Of a stretch of 64,000 bases of DNA, positions 26,094 through 35,445 are shown in pieces. The notes under the pieces are model-generated. The model was not told the origin of the DNA and searched no databases. It saw nothing but the letters and a program-made list of their open reading frames with translations. Numbering within the stretch: position 1 is the stretch's first letter; each line of letters begins with the position of its first letter. The position numbers were made by a program, and so were the translations under genes. This stretch comes from Lachnoclostridium sp. An181 (GTDB taxonomy: Bacteria > Bacillota > Clostridia > Lachnospirales > Lachnospiraceae), in assembly GCF_002160325.1 (NCBI RefSeq), contig NZ_NFKJ01000001.1:186001-250000 (forward strand). Direction: 5' to 3'.

Positions 26094-27563
26094 CTACGCT
26101 ACGTATGTCAACGGAATCCTGACTGTGAACGTTGTACCTTCTCCCGGCTCGCTGTATACTTTGATCGCTCCCCGGTGCATAATAACTGCGCCCCTTGCAA
26201 TGGCAAGCCCAAGGCCTGTGCCGCCGATTTCTCTTGAATGGGATTTATCCACCCGGTAAAACCTCTCAAAAATATGGTCAATGGCGTCCTCTGGAATTCC
26301 AATCCCGGAATCTTCCACCTTCAAGTAAAAATACTTGTGATCTGCGTTTAGGGAAACGTGGACAAATCCATTTTCCTTATTGTACTTGATTGCATTTTCC
26401 ACAAGATTTGTCACTGCCTGAGAAAACTTCATTTCATCCACCTCTGCACTCACAGGTCGAAAACTTTCCAAGACAAGTTCAATATTCGCCTTTGCAGCAA
26501 TCGGCTGAAGTCTTTTTAAACATTTTTCCACAAGCTCATTGATATTTTCCGATGTGACATTCATGGTATTTGCGGATGTCTTATCCATCTTCACAAGGGA
26601 GAGAAGGTCATTGATGATTTTATCCTCCCTCTCAATCTCCTCGGTAATGTCTTCCATAAACTCTTTGTACAGTTCTGCCGGCACATCACCTTGTGCCAAA
26701 AGAGAATCTGCCAGCACTTTCATAGATGTCAGCGGTGTTTTCAGCTCATGGGATACGTTGGAGACAAACTCCTGTCTTGAATCATCCACCTTTTTCCAGC
26801 GCACAAGCATCTTGTTTACTGACTCAGAAATCTTCTCTGTCTCCGAATATTGATTCTCTTCAATTTTTCCAGAGTCATATCCCTCCGTCACAGCGTCAAT
26901 GGCATCGGAAAGCCTGTGGAACGGTCGCATCATTTTCCCTGAACAAAATGCAACTACGATAAGCAGGATCAGTACGATCGTCATAAGCATGATATTTGCC
27001 TTCTCTCTGTAAACCTCCAATGAATCCGCAATGCTGTCTGTGGACACACTGGCCAATATGACTCCCAGAACATTCTGTGCCTCCTGATCCATCACCGGAA
27101 CCGTCACTTCGATGTATTGATTCTTTCCATCGTAATGGCTCGTCCCTTTTCCCTTAAAACATTCAATAATACTTTGAGAGGCAAGAATCTTTCTCTCATC
27201 CATATCGTATGTATCCTTGATGATCTCAAACTGGCCGTCCACGATCATGACACGCCCGGAATATATATTGGACAACTGCGTTAACTCTGCATCCACCACT
27301 TCTGAGGTCTTTCCTTCCAGATACCCGCTGCTTATAAGCTGGTTTCCCAGAATCGTACACTGATTCTGGATCTGTGCCGATTTCTCAGCCACAGAACGTT
27401 CTTCATAATTGCCAAGCAGCACGATCCTCAAAATCATACACGGAATAATCCCCACGGCAAGCGCCATGAGGATTATCCGAAAACGAAGGCTTTTAAAAAA
27501 ACTGTTTTTTATCTTCCATTTAGCCCCTAAAATAGTAACCAACCCCCCACTTTGTATGTACAT
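26094..27563 (-). CDS. Sensor histidine kinase with HAMP domain
   Basis: About 489 residues from the ATG at 27563. The exact start is uncertain: a TTG at 27542 preceded by GGGGGG is equally possible, and both overlap the end of the response-regulator gene. One TM helix near the N-terminus (LRFRIILMALAVGIIPCMILRIVLL), an extracytoplasmic sensor domain of about 150 residues, and a second TM (IMLMTIVLILLIVVAFCSG) precede HAMP. The HisKA H-box is FVSNVSHELKTPLTSMKVLADSL. The HATPase domain has N-box NLVENAIKYNKENG, VEDSGIGIPEDAIDHIFERFYR and GGTGLGLAIARG. It phosphorylates the regulator encoded just upstream. Overall layout resembles WalK/MtrB. Confidence 0.9.
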   Translation of the reverse strand: MYIQSGGLVTILGAKWKIKNSFFKSLRFRIILMALAVGIIPCMILRIVLLGNYEERSVAEKSAQIQNQCTILGNQLISSGYLEGKTSEVVDAELTQLSNIYSGRVMIVDGQFEIIKDTYDMDERKILASQSIIECFKGKGTSHYDGKNQYIEVTVPVMDQEAQNVLGVILASVSTDSIADSLEVYREKANIMLMTIVLILLIVVAFCSGKMMRPFHRLSDAIDAVTEGYDSGKIEENQYSETEKISESVNKMLVRWKKVDDSRQEFVSNVSHELKTPLTSMKVLADSLLAQGDVPAELYKEFMEDITEEIEREDKIINDLLSLVKMDKTSANTMNVTSENINELVEKCLKRLQPIAAKANIELVLESFRPVSAEVDEMKFSQAVTNLVENAIKYNKENGFVHVSLNADHKYFYLKVEDSGIGIPEDAIDHIFERFYRVDKSHSREIGGTGLGLAIARGAVIMHRGAIKVYSEPGEGTTFTVRIPLTYVA

Positions 27564-28209
27564 ATTTCGGGTCGCTTGGATTGACCTCAATCTTTTCTCT
27601 AAGTCTTCTGATATGTACGTCCACGGTCCTTGCATCGCCCGGATACTCATATCCCCAGACAATGTTCAGAAGATTTTCCCTGCTGTACACCTTATTCGGG
27701 TTTGTCGCCAAAAGTTCCAAAAGGTCAAACTCTTTTGCAGTCAGGTTCATCTCTTTTTCTCCTATGAACACTCTCCTGCTCTCACAGTCAATCTTCATAT
27801 CTCCTTTTTGGATCATCCGGTTTTCCTTGTCTTCCTTAGCCCCTTTGCCGGCTCTTCTCATAATAGCCTTTATCCTCGCCTTGACCTCCAGAATATTGAA
27901 TGGTTTTGTGATATAGTCATCCGCCCCATATTCCAGTCCGAGAATTTTATCCATGTCATCTCCCTTTGCAGTCAGCATAATGATCGGGACATCGGAATAC
28001 TCTCTGATATTCTGACAAACCTCAAACCCATCATGTTTCGGGAGCATCACGTCCAAAAGAATCAGATCGTAGGTATTCTGCTTTGCGAGTGTCATTGCCT
28101 CCTCACCGTCATAGGCACAGTCCACACTCATTCCGTCCTGCTCAAGGCTGAAACGGATTCCTTTTACAATCAATTTTTCATCGTCAACCACCAAAACTCT
28201 TTTGCTCAT
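27520..28209 (-). CDS. OmpR-family response regulator
   Basis: A 229-residue two-component regulator. The receiver domain has VLVVDDEKLIVKGIRFSLEQ, phospho-acceptor Asp in DLILLDVMLPKHDGFEV, conserved Thr in IIMLTAKGDDMDKI and Lys in GADDYITKPFNILE. The C-terminal winged helix has NLTAKEFDLLELLATNPNKVYSRENLLNIVWGYEYPGDARTVDVHIRRLREKIE. It pairs with the downstream kinase, which it overlaps. Genes on either side are comEA and, after the kinase and GerMN lipoprotein, comEC. The protein is of the WalR/MtrA type by sequence; its targets are unknown. Confidence 0.94.
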   Translation of the reverse strand: MSKRVLVVDDEKLIVKGIRFSLEQDGMSVDCAYDGEEAMTLAKQNTYDLILLDVMLPKHDGFEVCQNIREYSDVPIIMLTAKGDDMDKILGLEYGADDYITKPFNILEVKARIKAIMRRAGKGAKEDKENRMIQKGDMKIDCESRRVFIGEKEMNLTAKEFDLLELLATNPNKVYSRENLLNIVWGYEYPGDARTVDVHIRRLREKIEVNPSDPKYVHTKWGVGYYFRG

Positions 28210-28223
28210 AGCTTTTCTCCCCG

Positions 28224-28817
28224 TTATACTTTTATTTTATCTTTGATTTTCTGAAATACCCCTTCTTTGATTCCCTCTATCTGCATGATCTCTTCGATAT
28301 TTTAGAATCCGCCGTGCTCCTCCCTATAATTGATGATGCTTTTGGCTTTTGCATCTCCGATCCCCGGAAGGGTCTTCAGCTCCTCCAAATCCGCGGTATT
28401 CAGATTTACACTGTCATCGTCCTCTTGCCCGCCTTTTCCTGAGTATGCCTTTTGGGATGCCTCCTCCTTGGACGGAATATAAATCTGCTCTCCATCCTCT
28501 ACTTTCTTTGCAAGGTTTACGGATTCTTCCGCTGCATTTTCTTGAAATCCCGACGCAAACTGCACTGCATCAGAAACTCTGGCATCAGAAGGCAGTTCAT
28601 AAACCCCCGGATTTTTCACACACCCGCACACATAGACAACAATAGTTTCCTCTTGCTCCTCTTCCTTTTCCTGTTTGTCATCGGAATCTTGCAGCGACTC
28701 CTCCGATATTCTCTCCAAAGACTCCTCTTCTTTCTGGCATCCTGCCATGGACAGCAAAAAAAGAAACATGGCGCAAAACGCAAATACATAGACAAATTTT
28801 CTTCTTTTTCCTTGCAT
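28224..28817 (-). pseudogene. comEA: ComEA-like DNA-binding lipoprotein, interrupted by an in-frame stop
   Basis: Translation from 28817 gives 171 residues: a hydrophobic N-terminus ending in a lipobox-like SMAGC, an acidic linker, a SLBB domain (IVVYVCGCVKNPGVYELPSDARV), then the helix-hairpin-helix pair VNLNTADLEELKTLPGIGDAKAKSIINYREEHGGF. A TAA at 28302-28304 stops it there, but the same frame continues for 25 codons to a TAA at 28224 as NIEEIMQIEGIKEGVFQKIKDKIKV, which is exactly the missing second HhH. The stop is one transition from CAA (Gln). ComEA binds incoming DNA and passes it to ComEC. The truncated product probably binds DNA poorly, but a partly functional protein cannot be excluded. 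Confidence 0.85.
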
Positions 28818-28925
28818 AAATCCTCCTTACGGTCTACCGTAATCCCCTCTATGCAGGATACCATCATTTTACCGAATCTGATTTTAAATTACAATGACAT
28901 TTTCACAATTTTCTAATATTGCACA

Positions 28926-29357
28926 CTATTTCCACTGGAAAATGGCCACTCCCACAAGGGCAAGCAGCATTCCCCCTGCCTTTATCCAGTTGAACGGCTG
29001 TTTCTCCACTCCGAATATCCCGAGAAGCTCAATGACATAGGCCACGATAAGCTGGGCGATCACGATCAGAAGTGCTGCCTTAGCAGGCCCCAACTGTTCC
29101 ATACTCTTGATAACAGTCCACGTGATCCCGGCACCGATGATGCCTCCAAGCAGCATGTACTTTGGCTCCACTTTCCAAAGAGCGGATATCGCAGGTCTCC
29201 CTGTACAAAACCAGACAGCCGCACAGAGGAGGAATGCGCTCAACTGTACCCACGCATTACTCACCCAAATGCCGGCTGTCTTGGTCACCTGTGTATTAAA
29301 TACTCCCTGTACACTCATCAGAGCACCTGACAAAAGTGCAATAATCCATCCTGCCAT
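28926..29357 (-). CDS. DMT-family transporter, YdcZ/DUF606 type
   Basis: A 143-residue membrane protein with about five hydrophobic helices: GWIIALLSGALMSVQGVFNTQV, WVQLSAFLLCAAVWFCTG, YMLLGGIIGAGITWTVI, AALLIVIAQLIVAYVIELLG and AGGMLLALVGVAIFQW. The start GALMSVQGVFNTQ and the length identify the DUF606/YdcZ half-size DMT family. Substrates are unknown. It is 53 bases after argD on the same strand and may be co-transcribed, but the leader contains a hairpin over its ribosome site. Confidence 0.85.
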   Translation of the reverse strand: MAGWIIALLSGALMSVQGVFNTQVTKTAGIWVSNAWVQLSAFLLCAAVWFCTGRPAISALWKVEPKYMLLGGIIGAGITWTVIKSMEQLGPAKAALLIVIAQLIVAYVIELLGIFGVEKQPFNWIKAGGMLLALVGVAIFQWK

Positions 29358-29369
29358 TTGTTTTTACCT

Positions 29370-29387
29370 CCTAAAATTTCTTTTAGG
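29370..29387 (-). promoter_or_regulatory. Hairpin sequestering the ribosome site of the YdcZ-type gene
   Basis: Minus strand: CCTAAAA-GAAA-TTTTAGG, seven perfect pairs closed by a GAAA tetraloop. The 3' arm runs into AGGAGG, so part of the Shine-Dalgarno sequence is paired. This could lower translation of the gene or couple it to translation of argD upstream. Confidence 0.45.
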
Positions 29388-29410
29388 AAGTATGTGCACT
29401 TTTCTCCTTT

Positions 29411-30610
29411 TTATGCTTCCAGCGCTTTTTTCAGCTTTTCGATCATCTCGTCTACGTGTTCTTTTTCTATGACAAGAGGCGGAATCAGACGGATTGCATC
29501 ATCGCCTGCCCCAATCACGAGCAGTCCCTCCCCAAGCGCTCTCATCGTTGTCTCCTTAACTTGCTTTGTAATCTTGACCGCCTGCAAAAGGCCGACTCCC
29601 CTTCTCCCTGTCACAAACGGGCATTCTTCCTTCAATTTATCCAGTTTCTCCTCCAAATACACGGAAATTTCTTTTACATGGTCAGGCAGATTCTTTTTCT
29701 CAAAAATCTTTGCAACCGCACTCACCGCCGTGCAGGCAAGCGGGCCTCCTCCGTACGTGCTGCCATGATCCCCAGGTGAAAGAGAATATTTTGCCACTTT
29801 CTCTGTCAGTGCAAAAGCTCCCACCGGAATTCCATTGCCGATCGCCTTTGCCATTGTCAAAATGTCCGGTCTTGCCTTGTATCCCTGCCATGCGAAATAG
29901 TTTCCTGTCCTTCCCATGCCGCACTGCACTTCATCGCAGATCATGAGAATGTCATTCTCATCACACAGCTTTCGTATACCCTTTACGAACTCCTCTTTTG
30001 CCGGATACACCCCGCCTTCCCCCTGCACCGGTTCGAATATAATGGCCAGAGTCTTTTCATTGACCAGCGCTCTTACGCTGTCAAGATCATTGAATGCGGC
30101 AAATTTTACACCCGCAAGCAAGGGCTCAAAAGGAGTACGGTATGCATCGTGTCCTGTCACGGAAAGCGCCCCGAAACTCCTTCCGTGGAACGATTCTTTC
30201 ATGGCAATGAACTCATATCTTCCACTCTTTTTTTCAAAACCATATTTTCTCGCAGCCTTTAAGGCTCCTTCCACAGCCTCCCCTCCGCTGTTTGTAAAAA
30301 AAAGTCTGTCCATACCGCAAAGTTTTAAAAGCCTCTCTGCTGCCTCTTTTTGTGCTGTATGATAGAAAAGATTGGAGGTATGCAAAATATTGTCTATCTG
30401 TGCTTTCAATTTTTTGTTCAGCTCTTTGTTCCCGTACCCAAGGGAAGACACCGCATATCCGGATGTAAAATCCAGATATTTGTTTCCTTCCTCATCGTAC
30501 AAGTACACTCCCTCACCCTTTTTCACCACAATCGGAAATGGATTGTATGTGTGCACAAGATGGCTCTGCGTTTCTTCCATATATTGTTTTTCTTTATTCT
30601 CCATGCTCAT
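29411..30610 (-). CDS. argD: Acetylornithine aminotransferase
   Basis: From the ATG at 30610 the protein has 399 residues, class-III aminotransferase. Features are [69 protein letters not shown], the Asp that binds the pyridine N in [15 protein letters not shown], and the Schiff-base Lys in [17 protein letters not shown]. It converts N-acetylglutamate semialdehyde to N-acetylornithine. The start overlaps the 3' end of argB by 17 bases and GAGGA lies eight bases upstream; ATG 30604 is an alternative. Confidence 0.94.
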   Translation of the reverse strand: MSMENKEKQYMEETQSHLVHTYNPFPIVVKKGEGVYLYDEEGNKYLDFTSGYAVSSLGYGNKELNKKLKAQIDNILHTSNLFYHTAQKEAAERLLKLCGMDRLFFTNSGGEAVEGALKAARKYGFEKKSGRYEFIAMKESFHGRSFGALSVTGHDAYRTPFEPLLAGVKFAAFNDLDSVRALVNEKTLAIIFEPVQGEGGVYPAKEEFVKGIRKLCDENDILMICDEVQCGMGRTGNYFAWQGYKARPDILTMAKAIGNGIPVGAFALTEKVAKYSLSPGDHGSTYGGGPLACTAVSAVAKIFEKKNLPDHVKEISVYLEEKLDKLKEECPFVTGRRGVGLLQAVKITKQVKETTMRALGEGLLVIGAGDDAIRLIPPLVIEKEHVDEMIEKLKKALEA

Positions 30611-31493
30611 CCCTGCTTTCCTCATCTTTGAAAATAGCTGTCCCGATTCCTTTGTTCGTGAAAATTTCCAAAAGGAGACAGTGTGGAATCCTGCCGTCCA
30701 GAATATGCACTTTCTTCACTCCGTTTTCTATAGCATCTATGCAGTTTTGGAGTTTTGGCAGCATTCCTCCGCCCACATATCCTTCATCAATGAGCGATCT
30801 TGCCTCTTTTACTGTCATAGCGGAAATTCTTGTGGAAGAATCGTTTGGATTTTTGTACACGCCTTCAATATCTGTCAAAAAGGCAAGCTTTTCTGCGCCA
30901 ATGGCTCTTGCAATGGCATCCGCCGCATCGTCCGCATTGATATTATATGTATGGTACTCATCGTCCAGTCCTACCGGACAAATGATCGGGAGGAAATCCT
31001 TTTCCAAAAGATCCTGTACTACCTGAATATTCACCTGCTTAATCTTGCCCACATAGCCGATATCTGCACCGTCCGCATACTTTTTTTCCACCCGAAGAAG
31101 TCCTCCGTCCTTTCCGCTGATGCCGATAGCCCGCACACCAAGCTCTTCAACAAGACGCACAAGACTTTTGTTGACCCGGTTTAATACCATCTCAGCTACT
31201 TCCATCGTCTCCTCATCTGTCACGCGAAGTCCTTTTATAAATTTAGGCTCCATGCCAATCTTTCCGACCCAGCGGCTGATCTCCTTTCCTCCGCCGTGCA
31301 CAATGATCGGTTTAAATCCTACCAGTTTTAACAGTGTGACATCCTGAATAACCCGCCTTTTTAAGGTTTCATCTATCATAGCGCTGCCACCGTACTTAAC
31401 AACAATGATCTTCCTGTTAAATTTCTGGATGTAAGGCAGCGCCTCGATGAGAACCTCGGCCTTGTCCAGATATTTTTGCATTTCATCCCCCAT
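30594..31493 (-). CDS. argB: Acetylglutamate kinase
   Basis: A 299-residue kinase from the ATG at 31493 ([25 protein letters not shown]) with AAGGAGG upstream; a longer in-frame start lacks a site. Family motifs: [11 protein letters not shown] (phosphate), [13 protein letters not shown] (glutamate), and the extended N-terminal helix plus [17 protein letters not shown] that are typical of the arginine-inhibited, hexameric form. It phosphorylates N-acetylglutamate, the controlled step of arginine synthesis. It sits 13 bases after argJ. Confidence 0.95.
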   Translation of the reverse strand: MGDEMQKYLDKAEVLIEALPYIQKFNRKIIVVKYGGSAMIDETLKRRVIQDVTLLKLVGFKPIIVHGGGKEISRWVGKIGMEPKFIKGLRVTDEETMEVAEMVLNRVNKSLVRLVEELGVRAIGISGKDGGLLRVEKKYADGADIGYVGKIKQVNIQVVQDLLEKDFLPIICPVGLDDEYHTYNINADDAADAIARAIGAEKLAFLTDIEGVYKNPNDSSTRISAMTVKEARSLIDEGYVGGGMLPKLQNCIDAIENGVKKVHILDGRIPHCLLLEIFTNKGIGTAIFKDEESRDEHGE

Positions 31494-31506
31494 TGGTACG
31501 CCTCCT

Positions 31507-32733
31507 TTATGAACGGTAATCCGCATTGATTTCAATGTATCCGTGAGTCAGATCACATCCCCATGCAGTTCCTTTTGCCTCTCCAAGGTGAAGATCCGTG
31601 ATCGCCTTTACTTCTTTTTCTGAAAGGATTTTTGTCGCTTTTTCTTCACTGTAATCTATCGCAACCCCATTTGCAATGATCTGGATTTTTCCCGCTTTGC
31701 TCTCAAAGTACAAATCCACTTTCTCAGGGTCAAAGTCCACACCTGCATAGCCCATGGCGCAGAGGATCCTGCCCCAGTTGGCATCGTGCCCTGCGATTGC
31801 GGTTTTTGTAAGGTTGGAGCACACAATGGATTTAGCAAGTGTCTGCGCCTGCTTTTTATCCTGCGCCCCCACAACTTCTACTTCAAAGAGAGCTGTTGCT
31901 CCTTCCCCGTCCCCGGCGATTTTTTTCGCCAGATACGTGTTTACCATGTGGAGCGCTTTCACAAATATTTCGTATTCTTCTGTTCCCTCCTTGATCTCCT
32001 CATTTTCTGCCAGCCCGTTTGCCAGAAGAATGACAGTATCATTGGTGGAGGTATCTCCGTCCACGGAGATCATATTGTATGTATCCTTGATGTCCTCTCC
32101 CAGAGCCTTTTGAAGTGCTGTTTTTGAGATTTTTGCATCTGTTGTCAAAAATGCAAGCATGGTGCACATGTTCGGGTGGATCATGCCGGAGCCTTTTGCC
32201 ATGCCGCCAAGAGTCACCTTCACACCTTGGATTTCAAATTCCACTGCCATCTCTTTTTCGCAGGTGTCCGTTGTCTTAATCGCCATTGCTGCCTTTGTCC
32301 CGCTCTCCACGGAATGAGCTTTTTTCTTTGCAAGCTCTTCTATCCCTGCGGTGAGTTTACCCACTGGCATCTGTTTTCCGATGACTCCTGTGGATCCAAT
32401 GAGCACATCCTCCTCACTTATTTTCAGTGCTGCTGCTGCGGCGGCCGCCGTCTTCTCACAGCAGTCCATGCCTTCTTTTCCGGTACATGCGTTGGCAATA
32501 CCGGAATTGACAATAATTGCGGATGCCTCTCCCCTCTCGTTTATGATCTTCTGATCCCATTTGACAGGGGCTGCCTTTACGATATTTGTTGTAAAGGTGC
32601 CTGCCGCCCTGCACGGCACCTTACTGTACACAAGCGCCATGTCTTCTCTTCCTTCATATTTCAATCCGGCTGCACAGGATGCAGCCTCAAATCCCATTGC
32701 CTTTGTCACTCCGCCTTTTACGATCGTTATCAT
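31507..32733 (-). CDS. argJ: Bifunctional ornithine acetyltransferase / N-acetylglutamate synthase
   Basis: A 408-residue ArgJ. The autoprocessing site is in [20 protein letters not shown], where cleavage before Thr yields alpha and beta chains and a free Thr nucleophile. Also seen are [51 protein letters not shown] and the C-terminal [20 protein letters not shown]. It recycles the acetyl group from acetylornithine to glutamate. Many ArgJ also use acetyl-CoA; no argA or argE is in the cluster, consistent with a bifunctional form, but this needs enzymology. Confidence 0.95.
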   Translation of the reverse strand: MITIVKGGVTKAMGFEAASCAAGLKYEGREDMALVYSKVPCRAAGTFTTNIVKAAPVKWDQKIINERGEASAIIVNSGIANACTGKEGMDCCEKTAAAAAAALKISEEDVLIGSTGVIGKQMPVGKLTAGIEELAKKKAHSVESGTKAAMAIKTTDTCEKEMAVEFEIQGVKVTLGGMAKGSGMIHPNMCTMLAFLTTDAKISKTALQKALGEDIKDTYNMISVDGDTSTNDTVILLANGLAENEEIKEGTEEYEIFVKALHMVNTYLAKKIAGDGEGATALFEVEVVGAQDKKQAQTLAKSIVCSNLTKTAIAGHDANWGRILCAMGYAGVDFDPEKVDLYFESKAGKIQIIANGVAIDYSEEKATKILSEKEVKAITDLHLGEAKGTAWGCDLTHGYIEINADYRS

Positions 32734-32817
32734 AGATGCCCTCCTTATGATTTCATAAATATAAACTTTGATTTCTATATCGCGTATGCCATCATCTTTT
32801 TCTGCCTTTCCTTTTCC

Positions 32818-33858
32818 TTACGGAAACATCGGAACGAACAGCAGGCCTTCTGTCTCCTCGTTTCCAAACAACAGATTCATATTCTGCACTGCCTGTCCGG
32901 CCGCCCCTTTTATAAGGTTATCCATAGCTCCCATCATAATGACGCGTCCTGTACGGTCATCCACCTTGATGTTCACATCCACATAGTTGCTGCCCTCCAC
33001 CCATTTTGTCTGAGGACAGACATCTTTATTCAGCACTCTCACAAATGTTTCATCCTTATAGTATGCCCTGTACACATTCCTTATTTCTTCCTCTGTCACA
33101 TTTTTTATCAAGGATGCATAGGCAGTGACAAGAATTCCCCTGTTCATGGGCACAAGATGCGGAGTAAAATTAATCTTTACATCCTTTTTTGCTGCCCCGG
33201 AAAGCTGCTCTTCAATTTCCGGCGTATGTCTGTGGGATGCCACCCCATAAGCTTTGATATTTTCATTGACCTCACAGTACAGATTATCCACCTTAGCCCC
33301 TCTTCCTGCCCCGGAAGTACCTGATTTTGCATCGATGATCACCGTGTTCATATCAATCATTCCTTCCCGGACCAGAGGATATACGGACAGAATGGAGCAG
33401 GTTGGATAACATCCCGGATTGGCGATGATTCTCGCTCCTTTTATCTTGTCCCTGTATAATTCGGGAAGTCCGTAAACTGCTTCTTTTATATAAGAAGGAC
33501 AAGGATGTTTCAGCTGATACCATTCTTCATATACATCCACGTCCTTGATGCGGAAATCTGCGCTAAGATCGATCACCTTTGCTTTTGAGAGAATATCTTC
33601 ATTCATAACTCTGCTGCAGTATCCCTGAGGAGTTGCCGTAAAAATGACATCCACTTTCTCTGCCAGCTCTTCCATATTGTCATCCAGACATACATCATCC
33701 ACGATCTCAAACAGATTCTGATAAATATCCGAATATTTCTGATCTATATAATTTCTGGAGCCATACCAGCATATCTTTACATCTTTATGCGAAAGGAGAA
33801 TTCTCACAAGCTCCCCTCCTGCATATCCGGTAGCTCCGATAATACCTGCTTTTATCAT
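32818..33858 (-). CDS. argC: N-acetyl-gamma-glutamyl-phosphate reductase
   Basis: A 346-residue ArgC. The Rossmann start is IKAGIIGATGYAGGELVRILLSHKD, the catalytic Cys lies in IIANPGCYPTCSIL, and HRHTPEIEEQL, HLVPMNRGILVTAY and the C-terminal LIKGAAGQAVQNMNLLFG are family signatures. It reduces N-acetylglutamyl phosphate to the semialdehyde with NADPH. It is the first gene of argCJBD, transcribed away from argG; the shared upstream region has three ArgR-like boxes. Confidence 0.96.
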   Translation of the reverse strand: MIKAGIIGATGYAGGELVRILLSHKDVKICWYGSRNYIDQKYSDIYQNLFEIVDDVCLDDNMEELAEKVDVIFTATPQGYCSRVMNEDILSKAKVIDLSADFRIKDVDVYEEWYQLKHPCPSYIKEAVYGLPELYRDKIKGARIIANPGCYPTCSILSVYPLVREGMIDMNTVIIDAKSGTSGAGRGAKVDNLYCEVNENIKAYGVASHRHTPEIEEQLSGAAKKDVKINFTPHLVPMNRGILVTAYASLIKNVTEEEIRNVYRAYYKDETFVRVLNKDVCPQTKWVEGSNYVDVNIKVDDRTGRVIMMGAMDNLIKGAAGQAVQNMNLLFGNEETEGLLFVPMFP

Positions 33859-33894
33859 ATTTTATGCCTCTTTTCTTTCTTGTTATGGACCTCT

Positions 33895-34043
33895 TTGTAT
33901 AAGTATACATGTAACTTTCACCATCTATGATTGCATAATTATACATCTTCGTTTCTAATTATTCAAGATGTTTTTGCAGATATTAAAATTATTTTGACTT
34001 TTTCATTTTTTATATTGCATATTTATACATTCTGGTGTATAGT
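33895..34043. promoter_or_regulatory. Divergent argC/argG regulatory region with three ARG-box-like repeats
   Basis: Three copies of a 16-base sequence lie at 33895-33910 (TTGTATAAGTATACAT), 33931-33946 (TTGCATAATTATACAT) and 34015-34030 (TTGCATATTTATACAT). They resemble ArgR/AhrC operators, which are AT-rich imperfect palindromes. For argG the -35 box TTGCAT (34015-34020), a 17-base spacer and -10 TATAGT (34038-34043) overlap the third box, so a bound repressor would block it. The first two boxes are placed to control argC. No argR gene is in the window. Confidence 0.65.
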
Positions 34044-34098
34044 GTCATTAACGTCGTTTTTGACATACATAGATTTTACACATCAGGAGGTTTCTATA

Positions 34099-35328
34099 AT
34101 GAAAGAAAAAGTTGTATTGGCATATTCCGGTGGACTGGACACAACGGCAATCATCCCTTGGCTGAAAGAAAATTTTGACTATGAAGTGATCTGCTGCTGC
34201 ATTGACTGCGGACAGGAGGAAGAACTCGATGGTCTTGAAGAGCGCGCAAAACTGTCCGGAGCATCTAAGTTATATATCGAAGATATAACGGACGATTTCT
34301 GTGACAATTACATCATTCCTTGCGTACAGGCTGGAGCTGTGTATGAGAACAAGTATTTGCTCGGCACTTCCATGGCACGCCCTGGAATCGCAGCAAAACT
34401 GGTGGAGATTGCAAGAAAAGAAAACGCTACAGCTATCTGCCACGGGGCAACCGGAAAAGGCAATGACCAGATTCGTTTTGAACTTGGAATCAAGGCTCTG
34501 GCACCGGATTTAAAGATCATCGCTCCTTGGAGAATGACAGACCTTTGGACCATGCAGTCCAGGGAGGACGAGATTGCGTACTGCAAATCCCACGGCATTG
34601 ACCTTCCATTTGATGCAAGTCACAGCTACAGTCGTGACCGCAACTTATGGCACATCAGCCATGAAGGTCTGGAACTCGAAGATCCTGCCAATGAGCCAAA
34701 TTATGACGATCTGCTCGTTTTAAGTGTAAGTCCGGAAAAAGCACCAGATGAGGCAGAATATGTGACCATGACGTTTGAAAGCGGCGTTCCAAAGAGTATC
34801 AACGGTCAGGCTATGAAAGTTTCCGATATCATCCGCAAACTCAACAAACTTGGCGGCAAACACGGGATCGGCATCATCGACATTGTGGAAAATCGTGTTG
34901 TGGGCATGAAGTCACGCGGTATTTACGAAACTCCGGGCGGAACCATCCTGATGGAGGCACACCAGCAGCTTGAAGAGCTTGTACTTGACCGCGCTACCTA
35001 TGAAGTAAAAAAAGAAATGGGCAATAAGCTGGCCCAAGTTGTATATGAAGGGAAATGGTTCACTCCGCTTCGGGAAGCCATTCAGGCTTTCGTGGAGTCC
35101 ACACAGAAATATGTGACGGGTGAAGTTAAATTCAAACTGTACAAAGGCAATATTATCAAGGCAGGGACCACCTCCCCATACTCTCTGTACAGCGAATCTC
35201 TTGCAAGCTTTACGACCGGTGAACTGTATGACCACCACGATGCAGACGGTTTTATCAATCTGTTCGGACTTCCTTTAAAGGTTCGCGCTATGAAAATGGC
35301 AGAAATAAAAAAAATGAAACATCAATAA
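34099..35328 (+). CDS. argG: Argininosuccinate synthase
   Basis: A 409-residue enzyme from the ATG at 34099, preceded by AGGAGG; the in-frame upstream extension is leader. The PP-loop is LAYSGGLDTTAIIPWL, followed by CCCIDCGQEEELDGLEERA, HGATGKGNDQIRFELG, APWRM, DRNLWHISHEGLELEDP and KSRGIYETPGG. It joins citrulline and aspartate with ATP. No argH follows; a strong terminator closes the transcript. Expression is probably repressed by ArgR when arginine is present. Confidence 0.97.
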   Translation: MKEKVVLAYSGGLDTTAIIPWLKENFDYEVICCCIDCGQEEELDGLEERAKLSGASKLYIEDITDDFCDNYIIPCVQAGAVYENKYLLGTSMARPGIAAKLVEIARKENATAICHGATGKGNDQIRFELGIKALAPDLKIIAPWRMTDLWTMQSREDEIAYCKSHGIDLPFDASHSYSRDRNLWHISHEGLELEDPANEPNYDDLLVLSVSPEKAPDEAEYVTMTFESGVPKSINGQAMKVSDIIRKLNKLGGKHGIGIIDIVENRVVGMKSRGIYETPGGTILMEAHQQLEELVLDRATYEVKKEMGNKLAQVVYEGKWFTPLREAIQAFVESTQKYVTGEVKFKLYKGNIIKAGTTSPYSLYSESLASFTTGELYDHHDADGFINLFGLPLKVRAMKMAEIKKMKHQ

Positions 35329-35360
35329 GAGCAAACCGATTTTTCGGAAAATAAATAGTT

Positions 35361-35405
35361 CCCGGTCGGAAGGAGCATGTTTACAATGCTGTTTTTCCAA
35401 CCGGG
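35361..35405. terminator. Bidirectional terminator between argG and the ABC permease gene
   Basis: Arms CCCGGTCGGAA (35361-35371) and TTCCAACCGGG (35395-35405) with an inner AGCAT/ATGCT stem. T-rich tails lie on both sides, and the hairpin separates two convergent genes. Confidence 0.85.
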
Positions 35406-35445
35406 ATCATTCTTTTGCGTATTTTAAGAACGCCTTTGGTAGCCG

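Noticed and set aside
30372-31184. Plus-strand open frame of 270 codons opposite argD and argB
   Set aside because: Shadow of arginine genes with intact catalytic motifs on the minus strand.
32176-33324. Plus-strand open frame of 382 codons opposite argJ and argC
   Set aside because: It spans two well-defined genes on the other strand and their gap, is Cys/His/Phe-rich in an implausible way, and has no start signal.
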